The notes below the pieces were generated by a model. That model was not told the origin of the DNA. It saw nothing but the letters and a program-made list of their open reading frames with translations, and made no database searches. Source: Picosynechococcus sp. PCC 7117 (lineage in GTDB: Bacteria; Cyanobacteriota; Cyanobacteriia; Cyanobacteriales; MRBY01). Taken from it: a DNA stretch of 64,000 nt. The position numbers were made by a program, and so were the translations under genes. Each line of letters opens with the position of its first letter. Position 1 is the first letter of the stretch. The stretch lies in contig NZ_CP016482.1 in assembly GCF_001693275.1 (NCBI RefSeq), positions 124,001-188,000 of the forward strand. Reading direction: 5' to 3'. Positions 24,963-33,214 of this stretch are shown in pieces.

Positions 24963-26366
24963 CTAGCCTAGTTTTTGCATCGCAGCTTGGACAGATTGTG
25001 CAAAAATGTCGCTAATTGCATCAATTTGAGCTGTTGTAATAATTAAAGGTGGTAAAAAGCGCACCACAGTACCAAAACGTCCACCTAGCTCTAAAATTAG
25101 ACCCCGTTGCAAACATTCTGCCTGGATCTGTTTCGCCAGTTCAGGGTAGGCCGTTGTGCCAGCATGGGGATTAATAATCTCGACGCCGATCATCAAACCA
25201 CGACCGCGTATGTCTCCAAGGCAAGGAGATTCCTGCTGAATTTGGCGCAGTTGTCCCAACAGGTGCGCCCCTAAAATTCCTGCTTGATCGGCCAGCTCGT
25301 TCTTTATAATGAACTTGAGCGTGGCGGTACCTGCTGCCATGGCTAACTGATTACCCCGGAACGTGCCTGCATGGGCTCCTGGTTTCCATAAATCAAGGGC
25401 TTCATTGTACAAAACCACTGACAAAGGCAAAGAACCACCAATCGCCTTTGAAAGTAGCACGACATCCGGGGTTATACCTGCATGGTCAAAAGCGTAAAGC
25501 TTCCCGGTGCGCCCCCAACCTGTTTGAATTTCATCCACAATTAAAGGAATGCCCCGTTCACTGGTAATCCGTGCCATCTCCCGTAGCCAAGGATCCGGCG
25601 CTGGAATCACGCCCCCTTCTCCCTGAACAACTTCGAGAATCATCCCAGCTGGCGGCACAATGCCACTTTCTGGATCATCTAAAAGATGTTCGATGTATTT
25701 GGCACTCATGCGCTGGCTGTCTTCTCCTCCTAGGCCAAAAGGACAACGGTAGGCGTAGGGATAGGGCAAGAAATGGACGTCTGCCATCAGTCCGGCGATC
25801 GCCTGCTTCGGGGCAAGATTACCCGTGAGGCTCAAAGCCCCATGACTCATACCGTGGTAACCTCCCGAAAAAGACAAAATACTACGGCGTCCGGTGGCTG
25901 TTTTGACCAATTTCAACGCCGCTTCGACCGCATCAGCCCCCGTCGGGCCACAAAATTGAATCTTGGCACGCCTCGCAAAATTTGGCGGTAAACTCGCAAA
26001 TAATTCTTCTACAAACCGATCCTTAATTGGTGTTGTGAGATCCAGAGTGTGTAAGGGATAGCGACCTGTCAACGTTTGTTGCATCGCTTCCAGCACAACT
26101 GGATGATTGTGCCCAAGGGCCAAAGTTCCTGCTCCTGCCAGGCAATCAAAATATTCATTGCCATCGACATCTTTGAGGAAAATGCCCTGGGCTTCTTGGA
26201 TTGCTAACTGAATGCGCCGAGGATAGCTGCGTGCATTAGATTCCCTGGCTCCTTGGCGTTCTAAGAAAGCTTGGGATGAGGGTCCCGGTAGCGATCGCCA
26301 TTGACCGGAGCCAGCAGATCCAGACCCTGGCCTCGGCTTTATCTCATTTCGATAGAGCTGCTGCAT
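24963..26366 (-). CDS. dat: Diaminobutyrate-2-oxoglutarate aminotransferase
   Basis: 467 residues, class III PLP aminotransferase. Seen: CLAGAGTLALGHNHPVV near residue 90, GGYHGMSHGALSLT, IVDEIQTGWGRTG (PLP-contact Asp) and LLSKAIGGSLPLSVV with the PLP lysine, then GTFRGNQLAM. It makes L-2,4-diaminobutyrate from aspartate semialdehyde using glutamate. It is the first gene of the siderophore operon. A candidate Fur box lies 31-46 bp upstream of the ATG and AAGGGTG serves as ribosome site. Confidence 0.94.
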   Translation of the reverse strand: MQQLYRNEIKPRPGSGSAGSGQWRSLPGPSSQAFLERQGARESNARSYPRRIQLAIQEAQGIFLKDVDGNEYFDCLAGAGTLALGHNHPVVLEAMQQTLTGRYPLHTLDLTTPIKDRFVEELFASLPPNFARRAKIQFCGPTGADAVEAALKLVKTATGRRSILSFSGGYHGMSHGALSLTGNLAPKQAIAGLMADVHFLPYPYAYRCPFGLGGEDSQRMSAKYIEHLLDDPESGIVPPAGMILEVVQGEGGVIPAPDPWLREMARITSERGIPLIVDEIQTGWGRTGKLYAFDHAGITPDVVLLSKAIGGSLPLSVVLYNEALDLWKPGAHAGTFRGNQLAMAAGTATLKFIIKNELADQAGILGAHLLGQLRQIQQESPCLGDIRGRGLMIGVEIINPHAGTTAYPELAKQIQAECLQRGLILELGGRFGTVVRFLPPLIITTAQIDAISDIFAQSVQAAMQKLG

Positions 26367-26397
26367 AATGACACCCTTTTGAGTAAATTGATTTTAT

Positions 26398-26412
26398 TGA
26401 GAAAGACTCTCT
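26398..26412 (-). promoter_or_regulatory. Candidate Fur box upstream of the siderophore operon
   Basis: The plus-strand 15-mer TGAGAAAGACTCTCT is close to the 7-1-7 Fur consensus TGATAATnATTATCA (11 of 14 defined positions agree by my count) and has inverted symmetry (GAGA/TCTC). It is 31-46 bp before the dat start codon, where an iron-dependent repressor would block transcription. The match is by eye and single; the rest of the 26413-26694 stretch holds nothing else I recognise apart from A/T-rich promoter-like sequence. Confidence 0.5.
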
Positions 26413-26694
26413 AAAGTAAAAGTGGTAACACCATATTCTTTTTAAGAAAGCTTGTCAATAAATTTGATTGTGTCACTGCCAGGCGTCACTACTAAATTCT
26501 CTCCTAGGCATCTTGCAATTTAAGCAATTTTATTAACCTAAGATTCTGGGCTTTTATCTAAAGTTGACCGATCAAAACATGGTGTTTTGGGAAATGCGAG
26601 TTAGTTAACCTATCTCAGAAATAGTCAACTCAGCGTAAAAAATGTTTACGATCAGAGTGAAGTTAAATTGTTGAGACCGACGATTATAGATTCC
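26413..26694. other. Divergent promoter region between the siderophore operon and the TspO-like gene
   Basis: About 280 bp of AT-rich sequence between the divergently transcribed dat and the TspO-like gene. It should contain both promoters. Several A/T tracts and -10-like hexamers are present, but I cannot assign a start point. No reading frame or RNA gene is evident. Confidence 0.5.
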
Positions 26695-27489
26695 ATGTTA
26701 AATTTCGACCGTGATACCCGCCGCCAGTCCCTAAATCTTGTGGCGATCGCCGCGGCCTTTGTGACTAATATCTTGGCAAATATTAAGCCCCTGGACGGTT
26801 TAACCATTGCTGAGATTTCTGACCAATACTTTGCTGCAGTGCCCATTGTGCCTGCCGGTTATGCCTTTTCTATTTGGGGCTTGATCTATCTCGGTTTGAT
26901 TTCCCTGGCCATTTACCAAGCTTTACCCAGTCAGAAACAAAAACCCCACGCCCGCAAATTGGGTTATGCCCTCGCTTGGAGTAGTGTGGCGCAGATTTTG
27001 TGGGTTATTGCCTTTCAATACCAGCGCTTTGTCTTGTCTTTGGGGTTAATTGCCCTCGTGTTGTTGCCCTTGGTCTTGCTCTATCAACGGTTCGCGAGTG
27101 GGCCAAAGCCATTGCCCAAAAAAGTGAAGTGGTTTATGCAAATGCCGGTCTCGCTTTATTGTGCTTGGATTACGGTGGCGACGATCGTAAATGGGGCCTG
27201 TGTTCTGGATTTCCTGGGTTGGCAGGGCTGGGGCTTAGGGGCAGCCTTCTGGACAGTTAGTTTGTTGATTGTGGGGATTCTCTTGGCGATCGCCGTGACA
27301 ATGAAACATCGAGATGTCGTCTATGGCGGTGTATTTGTCTGGGCTTGGGTGGCGATCGCTATCAAAAATTGGAGTCAGGGAATTATTCCCCTAGTGGCGA
27401 TCGCTGCTGCCCTCGGTTTAGCAGGTTTATGTGGTGTGATTCTTTGGTTTCCCCAGCGCCTCTCGATTTATCCTACGTCGCAAAAATGA
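26695..27489 (+). CDS. TspO/MBR-related tryptophan-rich membrane protein
   Basis: 264 residues from the ATG at 26695 (TTG codons upstream at 26668 and 26671 are alternatives). The protein has about eight hydrophobic segments and the family-like block VPAGYAFSIWGLIYLGLISL near residues 48-67, plus Trp-rich helices. It is longer than classical TspO (about 160 residues) and belongs to the larger 'tryptophan-rich sensory protein' relatives whose role is unknown; classical TspO binds tetrapyrroles. It stands alone, divergent from the siderophore operon. Confidence 0.75.
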   Translation: MLNFDRDTRRQSLNLVAIAAAFVTNILANIKPLDGLTIAEISDQYFAAVPIVPAGYAFSIWGLIYLGLISLAIYQALPSQKQKPHARKLGYALAWSSVAQILWVIAFQYQRFVLSLGLIALVLLPLVLLYQRFASGPKPLPKKVKWFMQMPVSLYCAWITVATIVNGACVLDFLGWQGWGLGAAFWTVSLLIVGILLAIAVTMKHRDVVYGGVFVWAWVAIAIKNWSQGIIPLVAIAAALGLAGLCGVILWFPQRLSIYPTSQK

Positions 27490-27577
27490 AAGTAACTAAT
27501 TTTCAGGTTTTCTAATCTCCCGTAAGCCTCATGGCGTTGGCGATCGCCTGGGGGAATTAAGGTCACGGGTGTTTATC

Positions 27578-27600
27578 AAAGAGTATATAACATACTCTTT
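27578..27600. repeat. Perfect inverted repeat, possible recombinase core site or terminator
   Basis: The 23-bp sequence is AAAGAGTAT, a 5-bp centre ATAAC, then ATACTCTTT: a perfect 9-bp inverted repeat. It lies between the convergent TspO-like gene and the tyrosine recombinase gene, 70 bp from the end of the latter. The geometry (short inverted arms around a 5-8 bp centre) is that of a tyrosine-recombinase core site. An alternative is a terminator hairpin, although the stem is AT-rich and no long T-run follows. Confidence 0.5.
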
Positions 27601-27669
27601 GTCTTTAAAGCTTAACTAAGCGTTTGTGACTCAATATTGCTCTTTTATTATTTAGTTTGTCGTTAATGG

Positions 27670-28563
27670 TTAGTTTGAAGCTTGGGTAAGCACTGCTAAA
27701 GCTTCTTTGGCAATGGTCTCTGCTCTCTGAGATGTCACCTTTTGGTAGCGTAAGGTTGTCTGGATATTTTCATGGCCCATTAGGGCTCTCAGGGTTTCAA
27801 TACCCATCAACCCGACCCGCTCGGTGGCAAAGGTATGGCGCAAATCATGGAACCGGAGGCCCTGGAGTTGGGGTTCTCGTTGGGTCATGGTGCGCCAATC
27901 GCTGTAGGCGGTGCGATAACTGAGGCGACTAACGGCTTTTGTTAAGGGTTGTTGGGCGGTAAACAGGGCTGGATGCTCTGGATGGCGATAGTACTTTAAA
28001 TAAATCCCCAGGCTTTCATCGACATCTGGACTGTAAAAACACCAGCGCTGTTTGTTTCCTTTACCAACCACCTGGAAGCGACGTTCCTGTAAATCCACTT
28101 GGTCATAGTCCAGGGACAATAATTCGGCAATGCGGGCCCCGGTGCGGTGGAGTAAGCGCACAAGACACTGGAGACGGGGCTGCTGGGCGGTGGCTTGGTA
28201 GAGAAGTTGGAGTTGGTCTGGGGTCAGGTAACGGATCGTCTGGTCGCTGTGGTATTCGCCTTTGTTTGGATTAGGTTTGCGTCGGGGCAGACGGGCCAGG
28301 GGATTGGTCACTAAATACTGCTGCTCAACGGCAAAGTTCAGTAGGGATTGGAGAATGGCTTGGTGGCGACGGTGGGTAGTGTAGCTGAGGTGTTCTAATT
28401 GTTGGAGATAATCCTGTAAGGTCTTGCGGTCGAGGTGGGTAATGGGCCAAGCACCATAGTCTGCTAGCAGGGGTAGCAGGGCTGTTGTGTAGGAACGCAC
28501 TGTGCTGGGGGCCAGTCCTGGCCGTTCTAGAAATTCTGTGGCGACGGTGGCAAGGGTAGGCAT
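27670..28563 (-). CDS. Tyrosine recombinase / integrase (XerC/D-like)
   Basis: 297 residues with the two-domain layout of tyrosine recombinases: an N-terminal SAM-like DNA-binding domain (residues 1-90) and a catalytic domain. Catalytic residues are visible: Arg144 in TGARIAELLSL, the HxxR box HDLRHTFATERVG, the second His in LMGHENIQTTLRY and the nucleophile Tyr that ends that motif. All are intact. On a plasmid such an enzyme may resolve multimers or integrate and excise a mobile region. It is divergent from the XRE/zinc-ribbon gene, 109 bp apart. Confidence 0.92.
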   Translation of the reverse strand: MPTLATVATEFLERPGLAPSTVRSYTTALLPLLADYGAWPITHLDRKTLQDYLQQLEHLSYTTHRRHQAILQSLLNFAVEQQYLVTNPLARLPRRKPNPNKGEYHSDQTIRYLTPDQLQLLYQATAQQPRLQCLVRLLHRTGARIAELLSLDYDQVDLQERRFQVVGKGNKQRWCFYSPDVDESLGIYLKYYRHPEHPALFTAQQPLTKAVSRLSYRTAYSDWRTMTQREPQLQGLRFHDLRHTFATERVGLMGIETLRALMGHENIQTTLRYQKVTSQRAETIAKEALAVLTQASN

Positions 28564-28672
28564 TATCTCTAGTCTTAAAGCTAAACTCTAGGGTAGAAAA
28601 ATAAAGTAGGCTAAAAGTAGCATATTAAAGATATTTAGATAAATGCTAGTTGATATAAAAAAGTAAAGAATT

Positions 28673-29131
28673 ATGGATAAATTAGAAGCGCTAATAACAC
28701 CGCAATCTGACGAGTCTTTGGGGAACTATGTTCAGCGTCAACGGCGACGGTTAGGGCTCACCCAAAGGGAAGTGGCTTTAAAGGCAGAAATTCATCCCCA
28801 GAGTTATGGGAAGGTGGAACGGGGTCAAACAGTGCAACTTAATCAGCGCACGCAACGGGGATTGGCCTATGCGCTCCAGGTGCCGGAGGAATATTTAGAG
28901 GCTTTAAGTCGCGGCATTGCGGTGGAGGTGGAGAAGCAACAGGCGTTGCGGTTTTGTCCCCAATGTTGGACGCCAGGGTCAGCACCGGATCCATTATGGT
29001 TGGTCTTACGGGCACAGTATTGTTTTGCTTGCGGGACGAAGTTGCAGAGTCGCTGTCAGGGTTGCCAACAGCCAATCACTTCTTTAAAACATCGTTTTTG
29101 TCCCTATTGTGGTAAACCTTATAAAAGTTAA
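28673..29131 (+). CDS. XRE-type helix-turn-helix protein with C-terminal zinc ribbons
   Basis: 152 residues. Residues about 17-75 are an XRE/Cro helix-turn-helix (LGLTQREVALKAEIHPQSYG). The C-terminal half has four CxxC knuckles (CPQC, CFAC, CQGC, CPYC), which form a double zinc-ribbon. The combination suggests a DNA-binding regulator whose ribbon senses metal or contacts a partner. It is divergent from the integrase gene and may regulate it (inference from arrangement). Confidence 0.8.
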   Translation: MDKLEALITPQSDESLGNYVQRQRRRLGLTQREVALKAEIHPQSYGKVERGQTVQLNQRTQRGLAYALQVPEEYLEALSRGIAVEVEKQQALRFCPQCWTPGSAPDPLWLVLRAQYCFACGTKLQSRCQGCQQPITSLKHRFCPYCGKPYKS

Positions 29132-29228
29132 GTCAATCGCCCTGCTTCCCAGACATGATTGTCGTCTTTAAATAATTTAGGTAAAGGCTAGGATTAGATT
29201 TCACGGTAGTTAGCTCGATGGGTATACG

Positions 29229-29732
29229 ATGACTCGACCAATCAAACATTGCTACTGGGTTCTACCTGGTAAGCTGCTGGCAGGAGAGTATCCGAGAAAT
29301 AAGGATGAACAATCTTCACAAGAGAAGCTTCACGCTTTACTCAATGCTGGGGTAACGGCTTTCATCGATCTGACAGAAGCAGATGAGGGTCTACAACCCT
29401 ATTCAACCTTAATCAGTGCTGAGGCTTCTCACCACCAGTTTCCGATTGTGGATGTTTCAATTCCTGCATCTTCTGATTTAGTGGTCACAATTCTGGATAC
29501 GATTGATCACTATATTGAACGGAACCAACTTGTCTATGTCCATTGTTGGGGTGGCGTTGGGCGGACAGGGGTAATCATCGGGTGTTGGTTAGCACGGCAT
29601 GGTCATGGCGGCGAGGTTGCACTCGATCATCTGCGTGAACTGTGGCAAGCATGTCCGAAATCTCGTTATCGGCGATCGCCAGAAACGAGGGAACAGGAAC
29701 AATATATTTTGAACTGGGAAGTTGGCCGATGA
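29229..29732 (+). CDS. Protein tyrosine / dual-specificity phosphatase
   Basis: 167 residues. The signature CX5R is present in full as VHCWGGVGRTGVI (about residues 104-116), with the general-acid region upstream around VDVSIPA. The N-terminus (TRPIKHCYWVLPGKLLAGEY) resembles the atypical dual-specificity phosphatases found in cyanobacteria. The enzyme would dephosphorylate protein Tyr/Ser/Thr or a small phosphate ester. No operon partner is evident; the convergent neighbour is an uncharacterised gene. Confidence 0.85.
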   Translation: MTRPIKHCYWVLPGKLLAGEYPRNKDEQSSQEKLHALLNAGVTAFIDLTEADEGLQPYSTLISAEASHHQFPIVDVSIPASSDLVVTILDTIDHYIERNQLVYVHCWGGVGRTGVIIGCWLARHGHGGEVALDHLRELWQACPKSRYRRSPETREQEQYILNWEVGR

Positions 29733-29802
29733 TGTTCTGTTAACAATGGGTAAATGTCCTTCATGGACTCCATTGCAGGGAAGACCTAGCCTTTGTGATT
29801 GG

Positions 29803-30414
29803 CTATGCTTCGTCGCGATAGTAGGCAATTTTTTGTTCTAGGCGGGCGATCGCCTCGGTGAGGGAAGCATAAACTTCACACTCATCGGTGTTATCGTCCT
29901 GGAACATAACCTCGCCAGCAAAACGGTCAGGATGTTTGAAATAGGCAATGAGCTTGAGCTGATAGTCCAGGTTCCACCAAATGAACACCGGCAGTAATTC
30001 TTCATCGGGGACATAGAAGCCAAAAGTATCCATCGCTTCATCGGCAACTTCTTCCCCAACGATGTCCGCACCCGCAAAGGCGATATTGGTTTCGGACAAT
30101 TGGCGGGATAGGGCAAATAACTGATCGAGGGCCTGCCAATCCGCCTCACTTGCTTCCTGGGTTAAGGCATGCCATTGGGTTTCGTCTGGGTCTAGGAGGG
30201 GCAAAAACAAAGGTAGAACCCGGTGACTGGAAAAAATTTTCCCGGATTGGGTTTGGGTGATTACCATTTCAAGGTACCAACCCCGCCGCTGCTCCCGGAA
30301 GAGGATTTTAATTTCAAACTTGTCTTCACTCTGTTCGGTATCCCAGTCAATAACTTCAATGGGTTCACCGTAGACAGTCTGGCAAATTTCAGCCACTGAG
30401 AGAGTTTCAGTCAT
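29803..30414 (-). CDS. Uncharacterised acidic protein (203 aa)
   Basis: I do not recognise the family. The protein is acidic, soluble and rich in Glu, Asp and Trp, with blocks such as WYLEMVITQTQSGKIFSSHR and VFIWWNLDYQLKLIAYFKHP and an ending ARLEQKIAYYRDEA. There is no signal peptide, membrane segment or catalytic motif I can name. It lies between the phosphatase gene and the broken DUF262 gene, with its own start at 30414. Codon use and a HIP1 site inside match the host, so it is probably native. Confidence 0.6.
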   Translation of the reverse strand: MTETLSVAEICQTVYGEPIEVIDWDTEQSEDKFEIKILFREQRRGWYLEMVITQTQSGKIFSSHRVLPLFLPLLDPDETQWHALTQEASEADWQALDQLFALSRQLSETNIAFAGADIVGEEVADEAMDTFGFYVPDEELLPVFIWWNLDYQLKLIAYFKHPDRFAGEVMFQDDNTDECEVYASLTEAIARLEQKIAYYRDEA

Positions 30415-31113
30415 AAGCCAAAAAATTCAAGTAAATATTACGTAACCTACATTATTCAGTCTCGCTTAAATTGATATGATCTTTAATCATAAAGTATTTA
30501 AAAGTATTATTTTCATCTGCTCATAATGTTTTTTTATCGTATCTTCATTCCAAGTTGACTCCTCTTTCATCATCAAATATTGTTTTATGCTATCAATCAA
30601 ATTTTCTGCGTAGTATTGTTTTTTAGCCTCTGGCATTAGATTACTAAGCCGTGAGTTTTTGCTATGACTAATTAAGCAGAGATTGCCAAATGAATTTAAG
30701 ATATTTGATTCTAACTTATTATGTCCAGGCAATGGATGCTGAGGATAATAATGCTCTACCGAACTACGGAAAGTAAATTCATAGTTTTCAACTTTTTGTT
30801 CAGATTTATATTTAAGCCAAAGGAGATAATCGAGGAAATTAAATATGAGGTTATTCTCAATTTTTCCAAATGAAAGCTTTTGCTCTATATCTAATTTTAA
30901 AATTGCTTCTCTTGTTTTCTGGCAGGCACTATTGTTTTGATAAATAATTTCATAGTAATCTAAGGAGTTATCACTCGATAAAAAACGATCAAAGATAAAT
31001 GATTTAGCGACAGATTCCATTTGACTTAAATATTTTTCAGGTTCTATAGGTACAACTTGGCTGAATAAATAATAAAGAGCCGCGTCTAACCAATATTTAT
31101 AATTTTGGTAGTA

Positions 31114-31605
31114 CTAAAGGGGTAATGAGGAATTGTAGTGATGGATGAAATTCCACAATAGTCCAATGTGATTAAATACACACTTGGAGAAGGCTAGACT
31201 GCGTCTCACAAACCGTGACATCCTTTGCCTCACAGTACAATTAAAGCGCTCAATATAACTGGTTTTACCACTCTGTTTGCTAACCACCCGATGACGCTTT
31301 GAAGGGAATACGCCACGGTAGGCTTCCCACTCATCCGTGTAGAAGACTCCACATTGCCGATATACCCCAGGCAATGACGCCCACAGTGCTTTTGCACTCT
31401 CTCGACCACGGCAACCAACGTGCAGACCAATAATTTCCCGGGTTTGAACGTCAAGGGCCAGCCAGACCCACTGTTTATTGCCTTTGTGGTCAACAAAAGA
31501 CCAGAGTTCGTCACACTGCACCTTTAAAGACCCCTTTTTTTGGGGACAACCTTGGCCCTTCTTGGTACTTGTGCTGCTTTCATATTGACGTAATTTTGCA
31601 GCCAT
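31114..31605 (-). CDS. insB: IS1 InsB-like transposase part (copy 2)
   Basis: Same sequence as the copy 1 frame; the DDE residues and the A7 frameshift run are preserved, so this copy is potentially active. Confidence 0.9.
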   Translation of the reverse strand: MAAKLRQYESSTSTKKGQGCPQKKGSLKVQCDELWSFVDHKGNKQWVWLALDVQTREIIGLHVGCRGRESAKALWASLPGVYRQCGVFYTDEWEAYRGVFPSKRHRVVSKQSGKTSYIERFNCTVRQRMSRFVRRSLAFSKCVFNHIGLLWNFIHHYNSSLPL

Positions 31606-31823
31606 TGTTCAGAAACTTGAACAGCTCTGGCGATGCCGGCCATCGAAATACGTTCGAAAAGCAGACGGTCAATCAGAGCGCGGGTTTCAGCATCAATGAG
31701 TTTATTGGTGGGATGTTCCACGAATTGACGACCGCATTGCTTGCAGAGAAAGCGCTGTTTACCGTTGTGGATGTGCCCATTTTTGACTGTATGTTGGGAT
31801 TGACAGCTGGGACATTGAGGCAT
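31524..31823 (-). CDS. insA: IS1 InsA-like protein (copy 2)
   Basis: Same 99-residue protein as in copy 1, with the zinc finger and the helix-turn-helix intact. Confidence 0.9.
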   Translation of the reverse strand: MPQCPSCQSQHTVKNGHIHNGKQRFLCKQCGRQFVEHPTNKLIDAETRALIDRLLFERISMAGIARAVQVSEQWLQNYVNMKAAQVPRRAKVVPKKRGL

Positions 31824-33214
31824 GGGTCGGAGTCAATGACTTCCGTTCTACCTTAACAAAACCGTCATTACCCTTTTAGTACCACCATAATTTTGCGATG
31901 GATTAGAAACATGAAATGCTGAAAGAAGCATAAGAAGACACTTATTAATATCTCCTAAATCAATATTTTCCTCTTCAAAAGTATTTTTGTAATATGGCTT
32001 ATCTTTTTGATCTTTAGCCATTCGCTTAAGACTCCAAGAATCTTTACCATTAATAAATTCACGCTTGACAATATATTGATCGTAAAGAAATTTACAACGA
32101 AGTAAGTGAAAAACGAAATTTTTAATTTTTTCTACAGTATTCTCACTTTTAAAAATATATTCCTCGAATACTAAGAGAAGTTTTTTGTCATCTAAAGATA
32201 TATCAGATTCAGTCTGAACGCGCAAAACATGTATCAAAAAATTCGGAAAACTTACTACAGAGTTAAATCGTTCTGAAATTTCTTCATCTTTTAAATTTAT
32301 GTTTTTTCTAGCTTTTCCAAGAATTTCATCTAATGTTTCTTCAATATTCTGGGTAGAAGATTTATTGGTAGGTTTGTCTATTTTTTCTTGAAGCTCTTGA
32401 AAACTACTAATTGTCAATCTATCCCAGTTTTCAGCCCCAAAGATAGCATTACGTTCAGATTTCGAGAAACCCATTTGTACATATCCTTCCATGTTTGCAC
32501 AAGCTTCCCAAACTAAGTCAAGACAATTTTGACTTAACTTATCATCTTTAAGATGCTCCATCATTCGTGATTTCAGAACTTCATGCTTTTCTAGTTGCTC
32601 ACCCCGATTATTCATAATCTCAAAGTAATGATTAAGATCAGTATCTTTTGGGACTTTAACTTGCATAATTTGCACTTTTTCAAATAAAAACATTGAAAAA
32701 TCCTGTGGTGCAACTTTATATTCAGTAAGCTTTTGAGGAAGTATTTTTTGAATTTGCTTATAACCATGAAGAACTTCTATATTACTTTTCTTAGGACTTT
32801 CTAAGTCTAATGACTGGACTCGATTTCTAAAAATAGCTTCTATAGTAGCTTGAGAGTTAGGACGACTATCAAATCTCAAGTTCAATCTTTTAAACCAATC
32901 AATTTCTACTTCTTGCCAGTTAGTTTCTTGTGTAGATGTTTTCTCTTTTAGATATGCTGCTAGAAGAGATAAAGTTGTCAATCTTTGTTGACCATCAATA
33001 ACCTCAAAATTATCACTTCCACGATCGAAGACAACCAATGTACCAATGTAATAGTTTTTGCAAATCTCATTTTTATTATGTTAGATAGTCAAGTATATCT
33101 TGAATTAATTGTGCTATTTCAGCTTCACCCCAAGCATAATTTCGTTGATACATAGGGATTGTATAATTGCTATTACCACTTAAAAAATCGCGAATAGATA
33201 ATTGAATAATATCA

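Larger units (their letters stand above)
31107..31886 (-). mobile_element. IS1-family insertion sequence, copy 2
   Basis: 780 bp, apparently identical to the copy at 800-1579. The target duplication is ATAATTTT (31099-31106 and 31887-31894). It interrupts the DUF1524 part of the GmrSD-like gene. Same orientation as the other two copies. Confidence 0.95.
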
